A stretch of 64,000 nucleotides of DNA from Mycoplasmatota bacterium (GTDB lineage Bacteria > Bacillota_I > Bacilli_A > Izemoplasmatales > Hujiaoplasmataceae), in NCBI GenBank assembly GCA_018622675.1, contig CP076020.1:434001-498000 (forward strand), given 5' to 3'. Position numbers and translations under genes: made by a program. A model generated the notes under the pieces. The model was given only the letters and a program-made list of their open reading frames with translations, did not search any database and was not told the origin of the DNA. Numbering within the stretch: position 1 is the first letter of the stretch; the number at the start of each line of letters is the position of its first letter. Of this stretch, positions 10,280-19,654 are shown piece by piece.

Positions 10280-12061
10280 TTATATAAATCTCTTTTTTAA
10301 GTTGCTTAATTCTTTCTTTAGTACTCTAGGCAAATGGTCTCCATAAATGTGATAATAGTTTTCAATAGACTTAATTTCATCTAGCCAAACATCTTTATCT
10401 ACCTTTAGTAATTCATCAATCTTATCTTGACTGATATCTAAATTTGATAAATCAAAATAATCTAGACTTGGAAGGTAACCAATAGGAGATGTTTGATAGT
10501 TTTCTTTATTTTCAGTTCTTTCTAATATCCATTTTAGAACCCGGATGTTGTCTCCAAAACCTGGCCATAAGAATCCGTCTTCATCTTTTCTAAACCAATT
10601 GACATAGAATATTTTTGGTAATAAGTCTTCGGTTGTTTTTTCTTTCATTGATTGCCAATGATTGATATAATCTGAAATATTATAACCGATAAAAGGCAAC
10701 ATAGCGAAAGGATCCCTTCTAACTTTTCCAATATTTTCGTCTATGGTAGCTGCCGTAATTTCAGAACCCATGATTGATCCTAGGAAAATACCATGTTCAA
10801 AGTCAAAACTTTGGTGTACCAATGGAATAGTGGTAGGTCTTCTCCCGCCAAATAAAATAGCTGAAATAGGAACTGGTTCTTCATAATTTTCTGCTAAGAT
10901 AGGGCAGTTGGTAAGTGGTGAGGTAAACCTGGCATTAGGATGGTCTGGTCTTGATTCATCACCTTTATACCAATCATTACCATGCCAATCTATTAAATGA
11001 TCAGGTGCTTCTTTGCTTAAGTCCTTCCACCAAACATCACCATCATCAGTTAAGGCAACATTAGTGAATATAGTGTCCTTAGACACAGCAGCAATAGCAT
11101 TAGGATTTGATTTTTTTGAAGTTCCTGGAGCGACACCAAAGAATCCAGCTTCTGGATTAATTGCGTACATTTTTCCATCGTCCTTGATATGCATCCACGC
11201 GATATCATCACCAATGGTTTCGGCTTTCCAACCATCGATACTTGGATTAATCATGGCTAAATTTGTTTTTCCACATGCACTAGGAAAAGCACCGGTGATA
11301 TATTTAACTTCATTTTCTGGATTAGTTAATTTAAGGATAAGCATGTGTTCAGCTAACCAACCTTCTTTTTGAGCCATTGAACTTGCGATTCTTAAGGCTA
11401 AGCATTTTTTGCCTAACAAAGCATTTCCGCCATAACCAGATCCGTAAGACCAAATCATGTTTTCTTCAGGAAAATGACTGATATATTTCTTTTCTATAGG
11501 AGCACAAGGCCATTTTGGATCTTCCATACCCGCTTGTAGAGGGTATCCAACAGAATGTAAACATTTAACAAAAGACTGCCCATTATTGATGAGTTCAGTC
11601 ACTTCATCACCTGTTCTTGTCATGATTTGCATATTTAGAGCCACATAAGCACTGTCAGTAATTTCTACTCCAAGTCTAGACATTTCAAGGCCTACAGGTC
11701 CCATAGAAAAAGGAATGACATACATTGTTCGACCTCTCATTGACCCACTATATAAATCTAGCATGATAGGTTTTAATTCATCACTTGATATCCAGTTGTT
11801 AGTTGGTCCTGCATTTTCTTCTTTTTTGGTTGATATAAAAGTTCGTTTTTCAACTCTAGCTACATCACTAGGGTCAGAACGGTATAATAATGAATTAGGC
11901 CTTAATTCAGGGTTTAACCTAATGGCCTTACCTGAGGAAACTTCTTGATCAGCTATTGTCTGATATTGTTCCTCATTTCCGTGCCAGATCACTATTTCTT
12001 TAGGTTGACATAAGGTATTGATTTCTTCAATCCAGTCTCGTAAAATTTTGTTTTTAATCAT
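10280..12061 (-). CDS. pckG: Phosphoenolpyruvate carboxykinase (GTP)
   Basis: 593 aa. It interconverts oxaloacetate plus GTP with PEP, CO2 and GDP, feeding gluconeogenesis or running anaplerotically. FPSACGKTN (residues 259-267, with active-site Cys263) is the GTP-class signature; ATP-type enzymes of most Bacillota lack it. SRLGVEITDSAYV and FGGRRPTTIPLV are further GTP-class blocks. Length fits the family (about 600). No in-frame start exists upstream. The only Shine-Dalgarno sequence (AAGGAG) is about 30 bases from the ATG, separated by a 9-bp hairpin (see separate entry). A link to amino-acid fermentation by the neighbouring ornithine operon is inferred. Confidence 0.95.
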   Translation of the reverse strand: MIKNKILRDWIEEINTLCQPKEIVIWHGNEEQYQTIADQEVSSGKAIRLNPELRPNSLLYRSDPSDVARVEKRTFISTKKEENAGPTNNWISSDELKPIMLDLYSGSMRGRTMYVIPFSMGPVGLEMSRLGVEITDSAYVALNMQIMTRTGDEVTELINNGQSFVKCLHSVGYPLQAGMEDPKWPCAPIEKKYISHFPEENMIWSYGSGYGGNALLGKKCLALRIASSMAQKEGWLAEHMLILKLTNPENEVKYITGAFPSACGKTNLAMINPSIDGWKAETIGDDIAWMHIKDDGKMYAINPEAGFFGVAPGTSKKSNPNAIAAVSKDTIFTNVALTDDGDVWWKDLSKEAPDHLIDWHGNDWYKGDESRPDHPNARFTSPLTNCPILAENYEEPVPISAILFGGRRPTTIPLVHQSFDFEHGIFLGSIMGSEITAATIDENIGKVRRDPFAMLPFIGYNISDYINHWQSMKEKTTEDLLPKIFYVNWFRKDEDGFLWPGFGDNIRVLKWILERTENKENYQTSPIGYLPSLDYFDLSNLDISQDKIDELLKVDKDVWLDEIKSIENYYHIYGDHLPRVLKKELSNLKKRFI

Positions 12062-12098
12062 TTTGATCGCATAAAAAAAAGTTTTATGCGTCTCCTTT
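12062..12098 (-). promoter_or_regulatory. Hairpin between Shine-Dalgarno and start codon of pckG
   Basis: In the mRNA, GAAAGGAGA is followed by CGCATAAAA, a five-base loop, TTTTATGCG, then ATCAAA and the ATG. The 9-bp inverted repeat occupies 12068-12076 and 12082-12090. Unfolded, the spacing is about 31 bases, too long for initiation. Folded, about 7 bases remain. The function is inferred; no nearer ribosome binding site is visible. Confidence 0.6.
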
Positions 12099-12120
12099 CT
12101 TAATTTTTTTTATTTATTCG

Positions 12121-12148
12121 TTTATCTTCTCTATAAATTTGTTATAAT
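12121..12148 (+). promoter_or_regulatory. Promoter of NYN-domain gene
   Basis: TATAAT at 12143-12148 lies 20 bases before the start codon. The best -35 candidate is weak (TTTATC at 12121-12126, spacer 16). Confidence 0.55.
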
Positions 12149-12168
12149 GGTAATGGATGAGGTGACTT

Positions 12169-12924
12169 ATGGAAATAAAAGATAAAAATATTGCATTATT
12201 AATTGATGCGGAAAACATATCTCCAAATTATATTGAAATCATCATTGATGAAGCAAATAAATATGGAAAGATTAATTACAGAAGGGTATATGGGGACTGG
12301 ACAACACCACAACTCAATCCTTGGAAACAAAAAATGAATGAGTTTGGTTTAACGCCAGTACAACAATACGCTTATACTTCAGGAAAAAATTCTTCGGACT
12401 TTACATTGATTATTGACGCAATGGATATTTTATATTCTGGAAAAGTGAATAGTTTTTGTATCGTTTCAAGTGATAGTGATTTCACCAAACTAGTCACTCG
12501 TTTAAGAGAAGATAATATGTTTGTTTTTGGTATGGGTGAATCTAAAACACCTATATCATTGGTTAACTCTTGTGAGACTTTCTCGTACTTAGATAAAATG
12601 CTATCTTCTTATGATATTGAAGATAAAGGATCAAAAAGAAAATCTGTTAAAACGACGACTGATACAGTGGTACAAGAAACGAATAAAACATCAATAACAC
12701 CACTCAGAAAAATTAAATTAGAATTAAAAAATATGATTAATTCTAATACAGAAGATGATGGTTGGGCTTATTGGTCTTTAATTGCACAACTTATACAAAA
12801 AAAATATCCTGGTTTCCATCCAAGAAACTATGGAAAAAATATGAGACCTGTAGAATTTTTTGAGAAAATGAAAGATTTTCAAGTTAAAAAAGAAGATACA
12901 GTCATCTATATTAAAAATGCTTAA
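12169..12924 (+). CDS. NYN (LabA/PIN-like) domain protein with OST-HTH C-terminus
   Basis: 251 aa. The N-terminal half (about 5-145) is a NYN/PIN-like fold with the acidic residues expected for a metal-dependent RNase: D13 (LLIDAEN), D77, D83, D102 and D104 (SSDSDF). Residues about 175-250 (from LRKIKLELKNMI to FHPRNYGKNMRP) look like a LOTUS/OST-HTH RNA-binding domain. This LabA/DUF88-type arrangement is widespread; its RNA target is unknown. GAGGTGA sits just before the ATG. It is a single-gene unit with its own promoter and terminator. Confidence 0.85.
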   Translation: MEIKDKNIALLIDAENISPNYIEIIIDEANKYGKINYRRVYGDWTTPQLNPWKQKMNEFGLTPVQQYAYTSGKNSSDFTLIIDAMDILYSGKVNSFCIVSSDSDFTKLVTRLREDNMFVFGMGESKTPISLVNSCETFSYLDKMLSSYDIEDKGSKRKSVKTTTDTVVQETNKTSITPLRKIKLELKNMINSNTEDDGWAYWSLIAQLIQKKYPGFHPRNYGKNMRPVEFFEKMKDFQVKKEDTVIYIKNA

Positions 12925-12946
12925 GCCAATTTATTGGCTTTTTTTA
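12923..12946. terminator. Terminator between NYN gene and orr
   Basis: AAGCCAA at 12923-12929 pairs with TTGGCTT at 12934-12940, followed by T7. The stop codon of the NYN gene is in the stem. A T5 on the minus strand lets it serve the convergent orr transcript too. Confidence 0.85.
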
Positions 12947-14002
12947 TTTAAAAACTTTATCAATATAGTCAGAATTCATTAAATGTAATAATCCAGGATA
13001 ATTCACGTTAAAAGAAACAATATCTCCGACCTTATAATTCGTATTCGTAACATCAAGGATTAAATGATCGGATGAACCACCTATGACTGATATATTAGGA
13101 TCTATAGGTTCTAGGTTTTCTAAGATGACATCTTGCTTACCAATGGCACAAATCGCACGTTTCATAAGACCCTTATCTTCAATCTCAACTTTTTCACCAA
13201 AGGAATTGATACTTGTCGTTCCTTCTGGTAAACTTGGTTTAATTTTACATTCTATGATTTCTGTTTCCAACCTGTAATTTTGGTGGTTGAAGTCTTTAAT
13301 CTCTTTTGAATACGATGTTTCTTTACCAAAGAATATGGATTCACCTAATCTTAAACTGTTTACTTCCTTTGGTATTTGATTTGTGTTGAATAATGTTACA
13401 GTAGAAGAGTTTCCACCAGAAATAATCTTTAATTTGACAGATAACTCTGATTCAATGACATTCTTAACTTTAACCAATCTATTCAATACGTCACTATTAG
13501 GGACTAAGCCACCATAACACGTTAAATTGGTGCCAATACCTAGTAATTCAATATGATTTAATTGAAGGATTTCTCTCACGTCATCAAGGTAGGCTTGAGA
13601 ATGATAATACCCTTCACGAAGGTCACCTAAATCAAACATCAAGATAATTTGATGTTTTTTATTTTGTTTATGAGCTTCTTGATTAAGTTTTTTGATTGTT
13701 TTTAATTCAGAATTTAAAGAAATATCACTATATCTAACAACTTTATTAGCTTCTGATAACATAGGGATTCTGACTAATACTTTTGGAAGCTCAATGTCTT
13801 TGAGTTTCTCTAGATTTTGAATTCTTGAATCACCAATATGAGTGATTCCAGTTTGAGAAAATGGTTTTAAAAAATCAAGGTGACCAGCAAATACTTTAAC
13901 GATAGCCATAACATAGTCAATATGATTACTTTTTGCTAGATTTACCATTTTCTTTGCGTTATCAATGATATGATGAGTTTCTATGATGATTCTTGGATAC
14001 AT
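12944..14002 (-). CDS. orr: Ornithine racemase (PLP-dependent, alanine racemase fold)
   Basis: 352 aa. It converts L-ornithine to D-ornithine, the substrate of the OraSE mutase. The PLP lysine is in AIVKVFAGH near residue 34. The alanine-racemase-like barrel continues through LMFDLGDLREGYY and SGGNSSTVTL. Assignment as ornithine rather than alanine racemase rests on similarity to the Clostridium sticklandii type and on its place as the last gene of the ornithine operon. The start follows GGAG at 8 bases and overlaps the end of the MutL-like gene by 22 bases, implying coupled translation. Confidence 0.9.
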   Translation of the reverse strand: MYPRIIIETHHIIDNAKKMVNLAKSNHIDYVMAIVKVFAGHLDFLKPFSQTGITHIGDSRIQNLEKLKDIELPKVLVRIPMLSEANKVVRYSDISLNSELKTIKKLNQEAHKQNKKHQIILMFDLGDLREGYYHSQAYLDDVREILQLNHIELLGIGTNLTCYGGLVPNSDVLNRLVKVKNVIESELSVKLKIISGGNSSTVTLFNTNQIPKEVNSLRLGESIFFGKETSYSKEIKDFNHQNYRLETEIIECKIKPSLPEGTTSINSFGEKVEIEDKGLMKRAICAIGKQDVILENLEPIDPNISVIGGSSDHLILDVTNTNYKVGDIVSFNVNYPGLLHLMNSDYIDKVFK

Positions 14003-15372
14003 TTTACCATCTCCAAACTTTGTTTAAGAATTTTAAGTGCAGCCTTGGGATGCTTGATTGATAAGACGCCAGTAGAAGCCATAATATAGTGATAATCAAT
14101 CCATATCTTTGAATTTTTAGGTGGGCTTAATATTAACTCATTCTTATGATTTAATACTGACTTTATAATTTCGCAGTTATTTTTAAATCTGGTTAGAGCA
14201 CCACCAGTTCCTATCACATGCTTTACCATACTAAGATCTTTACCTTCTGCATACATGACTTTACCCCCGGCGTTAAACATTTTGATCAAATGACCGCTGT
14301 GTCTTTCAAGAGCCTGTTTAAAAGCCTCTAGTGCCAGTCTTTCTGTAAGTGGATATTGCCTAGCATTAGGAATTACTTGGTAATGATGAATGATATCATT
14401 AAGTTCATTTATATCTACTTTTAGTTCATCACTAAGCTTATCTTTTGTGATCATATTGATTAAGTTATCCTTATTGATATAGACACCTAAATCTCCTTCA
14501 ACCGTTCTTTTAGCCATCGGTTCAGGTGCGATTAATATTTTTTCAATGGCCTCAGAGCCTTTTGTGACAGAATGAATATCAGTCGTAGCACCGCCTATAT
14601 CAACAGTAAGTAAATCGCCAATGTCTTCTTGTAATAATTTTGAAGCTTCCATGACAGCTCCAGGTGTTGGAATAATATCTTGATTGATGAGTTTTCTAAC
14701 TTTTTCCATGCCAGGTGCTTTAATGATATGTTGATGAAAAACCTCTTGAATAATCTTCCTTGTCTTATCCACTTGCAAGTCATCAATTTTTGGATATACA
14801 TTATCTGATATATAAAGAAATTCCTCTTGTTTAGCTTCCCTAAAAATATTTTTAATGATGTTGTGGTTTTGAATATTACCTGCATATATGACGGGGATAT
14901 TAAGTCTTAAATTCGTTATTTTTTTTGCGTTTTCTATGGCAGTCTTTCTTTCCCCATAATCTACCCCACCAGCAATCATAATGATGTTTAAATTTAGAGA
15001 TTTAATTTCTTCAATATGATACTCATCCAGCAATCCCGCTGTAATCATTTGAATATTGGCTCCAGCTCCAAGAGCAGCTTCCTTAGCTGCTTTAACAGTC
15101 ATATCATAAACAAGGCCATGAACACTCATCTTTAAACCACCAGCAGCACTAGAACTGGCAAAAGTTTCCTTTGCCAGTAAAGTGTCTGTTTTTAATTGTT
15201 TTTTTAAATCTTCAATAGCTCCCATTAATCCAACATTGACATCGCCTTCTAACACTGTGGTTGGATGGTAACCGCTGCCTAAAAATCTTGGATGATCTGT
15301 ATCCAAACCGTTAAAAGCATTGACAACAGTCGTTGTTGATCCGATTTCCGCTACTAAAGCATCTATTTTCAT
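13981..15372 (-). CDS. MutL/GlmL-family ATPase, probable aminomutase reactivase
   Basis: 463 aa, ASKHA-fold protein: phosphate loops EIGSTTT near residue 10 and VDIGGATTD near 258. MutL/GlmL proteins accompany B12-dependent mutases and are thought to help exchange damaged cobalamin (family knowledge, mechanism not proven). It lies one base downstream of oraE and overlaps orr, so its partner should be OraSE. AAAGGA precedes the ATG. This MutL is unrelated to the mismatch-repair protein of the same name. Confidence 0.88.
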   Translation of the reverse strand: MKIDALVAEIGSTTTVVNAFNGLDTDHPRFLGSGYHPTTVLEGDVNVGLMGAIEDLKKQLKTDTLLAKETFASSSAAGGLKMSVHGLVYDMTVKAAKEAALGAGANIQMITAGLLDEYHIEEIKSLNLNIIMIAGGVDYGERKTAIENAKKITNLRLNIPVIYAGNIQNHNIIKNIFREAKQEEFLYISDNVYPKIDDLQVDKTRKIIQEVFHQHIIKAPGMEKVRKLINQDIIPTPGAVMEASKLLQEDIGDLLTVDIGGATTDIHSVTKGSEAIEKILIAPEPMAKRTVEGDLGVYINKDNLINMITKDKLSDELKVDINELNDIIHHYQVIPNARQYPLTERLALEAFKQALERHSGHLIKMFNAGGKVMYAEGKDLSMVKHVIGTGGALTRFKNNCEIIKSVLNHKNELILSPPKNSKIWIDYHYIMASTGVLSIKHPKAALKILKQSLEMVKCIQESS

Positions 15373-15373
15373 C

Positions 15374-17566
15374 TTATTTTTCCTTTAATTTTTTTACAAT
15401 AAATGAAGCAACGTGTTGTCCTTTAGTTCCTCTTGCAAAACCTTGGTCAACACCTTGTTTTCTAGCTATTTCAGGTGTTACTTGTGTGCCACCTGCTATA
15501 ATTAAAAACTGGTCTCTAACACCTTTTTCTAGGGCATATTCATGCGCTTTTTTCATGTTCTTATAATGAACCTCGTCATGTGAAATAATGGTTGACATAA
15601 GAATTGCATCAGCATTACTTTCAATGGCAGCGTCTACTAATTTAGAAATTGGAACAGATGTGCCTAAGTATAAACAATCAATACCATATTTTTCAATGCC
15701 ACCATGTTTAATATCAATGATTTCTCTTAAACCAACAGAATGTTCATCTTCGCCAACGGTTCCAGCAACTATTTTGATGTCTCTATTTTCTAAGAATTCT
15801 TTAATTTCTTTATCGGATAGAATATCAGGTTCTTCAGCCAATGTTAATTCATTTAAATCAATATCAAAATCGACTTTACCCTTTACCTGAATTCTTGTTG
15901 CTTCTGCCTGGTGTAAAATTTCTTTGTGAATGACTTCTGATTCTAATAAATTCATATTTTCAGCTATTTTCAAAGCAGCGGCTTCTGCGTATCTTACAGA
16001 TGTTGGTAAAGTTATATCTATAACAACGACTCCATCTGCCAACCATTCAACTTCTGGTTTAATGATATTTGAGTTTATATATTTTTCTTTTTCTTCTAAT
16101 CGAGTGTTGACATTATCAACAGGGTCTAATTCATCAATATATTGAATTTTTGATCGATCTTCAAAAGTAGAACCACCAATAAGTGTAGCTGGAGATTCCC
16201 CATCTTTTAAACCATATTGTGAGGTATTGTTATATCCATAATGTGCCGTGACTGGCGCAAGATAATCTTCGTCTCTTTCATAGACTGTATTGGCACCAAT
16301 TCCACCATTAATTTCCCTTGATATACCATCACCATTTCTTTCAGGATAGATACCTGAATCTATAAAATAGCCATCCTCAACAGCTTGGAAATAACCACCA
16401 TCTTCTAATAATTCTTCGAAAAATAGGATTGATCTTTCTTTGAGTTCTCTAACCTTTTCAGGTAAGAACCCTGTGTCTTTTAATTCAACCATTTCTAAGA
16501 TTCCGTCCATACCAATTAAGGCTTGTTTTGCAGTATCACATGCTTCAACATTATACATATGCCAAGGCACATTACGACCTTCATCAGGTGTAATGGTAGA
16601 TTGGATATCAGCAGAAGTTAATTTTGAAATCATCATATTTAGAACATGTGTAACAGTTGCTTCTCTGGTTGATGATTCCATGTACTTGGTATTCATTTGT
16701 GCACGCATTTTATATTCAGAGAAGAAGTCTCTTAATGCTTTTGCATAAGGCAAATTGATTTTTAAGTCAGGTGCTGGAACAGCTGTAGGCGGAACGGTTG
16801 ATAAAGCAATATTTTCTTTTTTTATACCAGCTTTGACTGAAAACAAACTATTAATAGCGTGTTGAACCATTAATTCTGGCATAACCTTCCAGGCTACCAT
16901 TGCAGTTGCGTTAGCGTTATGGGCACCATCAATTTGAAGAATGTCGCCCCAAGCCATGACTTTTTTTGATTCAGCTGCATCAACAAAAGAACGAATCATA
17001 TTAATGTTTCGATACAATACATTATATTGTGGATCCTGATGAGCACCATTTACGCCTTCTTCAGCAAACATTACGGCAATATCAGGTCCTGCAACACCAG
17101 ATACATATGAATGATAATTGATTGGACGACCAACTTCATCTTCAATGATATCTAATGCTTTTCTTTGTGCTCTAACTTGTTTTCTTGTAATTGCCACTCC
17201 ACCAATTCCTTGAGGTGTTCCTTCGATTAATCCATCAAAATGTGATTGACCAGCAGTACGAATAACCATTAAGTGATCTGCACCATGCCAAGCAGCCATT
17301 CTCATACGACGAATATCGTCTTCAAAACGTCCAGAAGCAATTTCCGAAGTAATCACTTGAATGGGTTGAGGATCAATATTGTTAAAGTATTTAGCTGCAG
17401 GAAGTGGTACTGAATTTTTTAAAGGTTTAGATGCATCTGAATATACATTACCAGACATTTCTAAATTTTTAACATGTTCACGCCATGTCCAACCACGTCT
17501 TCTTGGTTCGTATTTGTCTAGATCTTTGAGTATCTCACGAATATCTAATTTTTCATTAAATTTCAT
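15374..17566 (-). CDS. oraE: D-ornithine 4,5-aminomutase, large subunit
   Basis: 730 aa. With OraS it moves the terminal amino group of D-ornithine to C4, giving 2,4-diaminopentanoate, using adenosylcobalamin and PLP. The N-terminal part is the TIM-barrel (around RTAGQSHFDGLIEG). The C-terminal Rossmann domain has the base-off B12 motif DEHSVG with H609, and K620 in DIKHGG. The 11-residue gap between them equals that between His618 and Lys629 of the C. sticklandii enzyme. Later glycines (IAGGTQVT) fit the cobalamin domain. GAGGTG precedes the start, which overlaps oraS by 4 bases. Confidence 0.96.
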   Translation of the reverse strand: MKFNEKLDIREILKDLDKYEPRRRGWTWREHVKNLEMSGNVYSDASKPLKNSVPLPAAKYFNNIDPQPIQVITSEIASGRFEDDIRRMRMAAWHGADHLMVIRTAGQSHFDGLIEGTPQGIGGVAITRKQVRAQRKALDIIEDEVGRPINYHSYVSGVAGPDIAVMFAEEGVNGAHQDPQYNVLYRNINMIRSFVDAAESKKVMAWGDILQIDGAHNANATAMVAWKVMPELMVQHAINSLFSVKAGIKKENIALSTVPPTAVPAPDLKINLPYAKALRDFFSEYKMRAQMNTKYMESSTREATVTHVLNMMISKLTSADIQSTITPDEGRNVPWHMYNVEACDTAKQALIGMDGILEMVELKDTGFLPEKVRELKERSILFFEELLEDGGYFQAVEDGYFIDSGIYPERNGDGISREINGGIGANTVYERDEDYLAPVTAHYGYNNTSQYGLKDGESPATLIGGSTFEDRSKIQYIDELDPVDNVNTRLEEKEKYINSNIIKPEVEWLADGVVVIDITLPTSVRYAEAAALKIAENMNLLESEVIHKEILHQAEATRIQVKGKVDFDIDLNELTLAEEPDILSDKEIKEFLENRDIKIVAGTVGEDEHSVGLREIIDIKHGGIEKYGIDCLYLGTSVPISKLVDAAIESNADAILMSTIISHDEVHYKNMKKAHEYALEKGVRDQFLIIAGGTQVTPEIARKQGVDQGFARGTKGQHVASFIVKKLKEK

Positions 17567-17937
17567 TTTGACACCTCAAAACTCTTTTTGACTTTATCCC
17601 AGCCTTGGTTATTTATTAATGATAAACCTGCGTTTCTTATGGTTATTTTATTTAATTGTGATAAACGGTATATGACATGACCAGCCCCTTTTGAGATTAA
17701 CCCATGTTTGATTGTTTTTTCTACAATATCTTTAGCTTCAATACTTGAAAAGCCCATTCTTAAAACAACAGACCTTTCGATGGCTGGACTTGTATTTTTA
17801 TATGCTAAATCTACTAGAGGGTTCACTGTTTTTTCAGCTAGTTCCCAGAATCTTTCTTTTAATTGTTCATCAGTAAGATCTTTAATATGCTGACGACGTT
17901 TTTCAAAGTCATCTTGTCTTGTTGATCTTCTAATCAT
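17563..17937 (-). CDS. oraS: D-ornithine 4,5-aminomutase, small subunit
   Basis: 124 aa, matching the family's usual size of about 120. It is the helical partner of OraE. Recognisable features are the N-terminal DDFEKRRQHIKDLTDEQLKE and the later KGAGHVIYRL. GGAGG is well placed. It lies one base after ortB and overlaps oraE, as expected for equimolar subunits. Confidence 0.95.
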   Translation of the reverse strand: MIRRSTRQDDFEKRRQHIKDLTDEQLKERFWELAEKTVNPLVDLAYKNTSPAIERSVVLRMGFSSIEAKDIVEKTIKHGLISKGAGHVIYRLSQLNKITIRNAGLSLINNQGWDKVKKSFEVSK

Positions 17938-17938
17938 A

Positions 17939-19351
17939 TTATGCCTCCACTTCTATATTTTTTTGTTTTAATAGTTTTTCAACAAAATCAATCGATGTAT
18001 TTGTTTCTTTTGATAAAAATTCAACATCATTTTTAGTCATTCGTTTTAAACCTTTGATATGATTAATAATGTATTTTTCCTTTATTTCTTCTAAATCCAA
18101 ATCAACTGCTTTTAAAAGAGAAATATCCTCGGGAAAAACAATAGATTTTCCAGGTATCTCATCTTGAGGGTTTCCAAAATAGATACATATGCCGTTTTCT
18201 CTAGCAAAAGCCAATTGTGCTTGATGGTGTTTTCCTGCACTTGTGTATTCTGTTTCTTGTACAATAATAATTTTATCTTCACTTAACTCTTGCGCTAATG
18301 AAAAAGCAGCAGCTAAAGAGGTGTTGCCTGCAGGTCCACGTTCAATTCCTTCTAAAATAGATAGAGCCTCTGTCATGAAGAAAACTTCACCTTGATTAAC
18401 GGTTACATAACGATTAATATATCTCAAAGCTCTAGCAGCAGAACGAGGAACATCTGAACGATCTGGATTCATCAAAAAAGGAATTCCAAAACCAGTGTGT
18501 CCTGTTGTAAATGATTTTTTATTAAAATCAGTATCGCTTGCCATATGTAAGCCTAAAAGATTAACGCTAGAACCAACGACTTCAATTTTTTTATTTGTAA
18601 CTTGCTGGATACCTCTTGCAGTGCCAGTTAAATTTCCACCGCCAGCATTAGTAACAACTACCATGTCTGGCTCTTTACCAGTTAATTTAATGCTATCTTC
18701 AATCAGTTCAGCACCCAATGATTCAATACCTTTTATTCCATAAGGCGTATATAAGGATGCGTTAAAATATCCTGTTTCCTCTAAAAGTAATAAAAATTTA
18801 TAGAAAAGTTCAGGACCAACACTTAATTGAACAACTTCAGCACCATAAGCTTCACAAGCTCTTGCTTTTTCGATAATTTCAGGTTGACCTACACCTTTTG
18901 AATCATAACACTCTTGAACAATAATGCATTTTAATCCATATTTGGCAGCTTGGGAAGCCACAGCAGCCCCATAATTTCCACTTGTAGCCGCTATAACTCC
19001 TTTGTAGCCCATTTTTTTTGCTTGATAGCATGAGATAGAAGCACGTCTTGCTTTAAAGCTTCCTGAGTCATTTAAAGCTTCATCTTTAATGAAAATTCTC
19101 GCACCATATCCCGGTTTTGATATTTTTCTTGCTAAAGCAGTGATGTTTTTACATTCCTTTAAAGGTGTTTGCCCAACGCCACTATCAGCTTGTATTTTTC
19201 TGATTTCATCCAATTCAAAACCGCAATCATTCATCATTTGTTCATAGTCAAAATTGATATATTTTTTTTCATAGAGACTATAATCAATACCAACTGATTT
19301 TCTCATTATTTCATTTTTTCTAGCCATGACTGCTTCATATGAATTATTCAT
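17939..19351 (-). CDS. ortB: 2-amino-4-oxopentanoate thiolase, beta (PLP) subunit
   Basis: About 470 aa. With OrtA it cleaves 2-amino-4-oxopentanoate with CoA to alanine and acetyl-CoA. The fold is a type II PLP enzyme: the lysine is in NDSGSFKARRAS, followed by the ATSGNYGAAVASQAAKYG block and a glycine-rich phosphate loop (NAGGGNLTG). I chose the ATG at 19351, with GGTGA 5 bases upstream; a TTG at 19366 would add five residues. The start overlaps the end of ortA by 8 bases. Confidence 0.94.
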   Translation of the reverse strand: MNNSYEAVMARKNEIMRKSVGIDYSLYEKKYINFDYEQMMNDCGFELDEIRKIQADSGVGQTPLKECKNITALARKISKPGYGARIFIKDEALNDSGSFKARRASISCYQAKKMGYKGVIAATSGNYGAAVASQAAKYGLKCIIVQECYDSKGVGQPEIIEKARACEAYGAEVVQLSVGPELFYKFLLLLEETGYFNASLYTPYGIKGIESLGAELIEDSIKLTGKEPDMVVVTNAGGGNLTGTARGIQQVTNKKIEVVGSSVNLLGLHMASDTDFNKKSFTTGHTGFGIPFLMNPDRSDVPRSAARALRYINRYVTVNQGEVFFMTEALSILEGIERGPAGNTSLAAAFSLAQELSEDKIIIVQETEYTSAGKHHQAQLAFARENGICIYFGNPQDEIPGKSIVFPEDISLLKAVDLDLEEIKEKYIINHIKGLKRMTKNDVEFLSKETNTSIDFVEKLLKQKNIEVEA

Positions 19352-19649
19352 TGCTTTCACCGCCAAAAAGAGTCTTTTTCAATAATCTATCAATTTCTAA
19401 TATTTCAGGAACGAATTTTCCGTAAGTATGCATGTAAGCAGGGTTAGCTTCAACCATAACTCCAGTTTCATAACGACCTGTTAAAGTTTTTATTTCAACG
19501 GTATCCCCTAAATTCGCATCATTTTGTAAATGACCTTTAACCCACATCAAAAGAGGAACCTTTTTAGTTTCTTCAGGAATATTTCCCGTTCTTTCTTCGG
19601 GTTCAAGGATAGTTTTTTTTATTTGGACCCAAGTATCTTTTTTTATCAA
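19344..19649 (-). CDS. ortA: 2-amino-4-oxopentanoate thiolase, alpha subunit
   Basis: 101 aa, small partner of OrtB. The most likely start is TTG at 19649, 8 bases after GGAG, giving MIKKDTWVQIKK, which resembles the N-terminus of known OrtA proteins. A GTG at 19658 directly abuts the ribosome binding site and is unlikely. VPLLMWVKGHL and TGRYETGVMVE are typical of the family. It sits between ord and ortB. Confidence 0.92.
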   Translation of the reverse strand: MIKKDTWVQIKKTILEPEERTGNIPEETKKVPLLMWVKGHLQNDANLGDTVEIKTLTGRYETGVMVEANPAYMHTYGKFVPEILEIDRLLKKTLFGGESNE

Positions 19650-19654
19650 AATAA

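Noticed and set aside
11013-11372. 119-codon plus-strand ORF opposite pckG
   Set aside because: Lies wholly inside pckG, has no ribosome binding site and no family resemblance; an antisense shadow.
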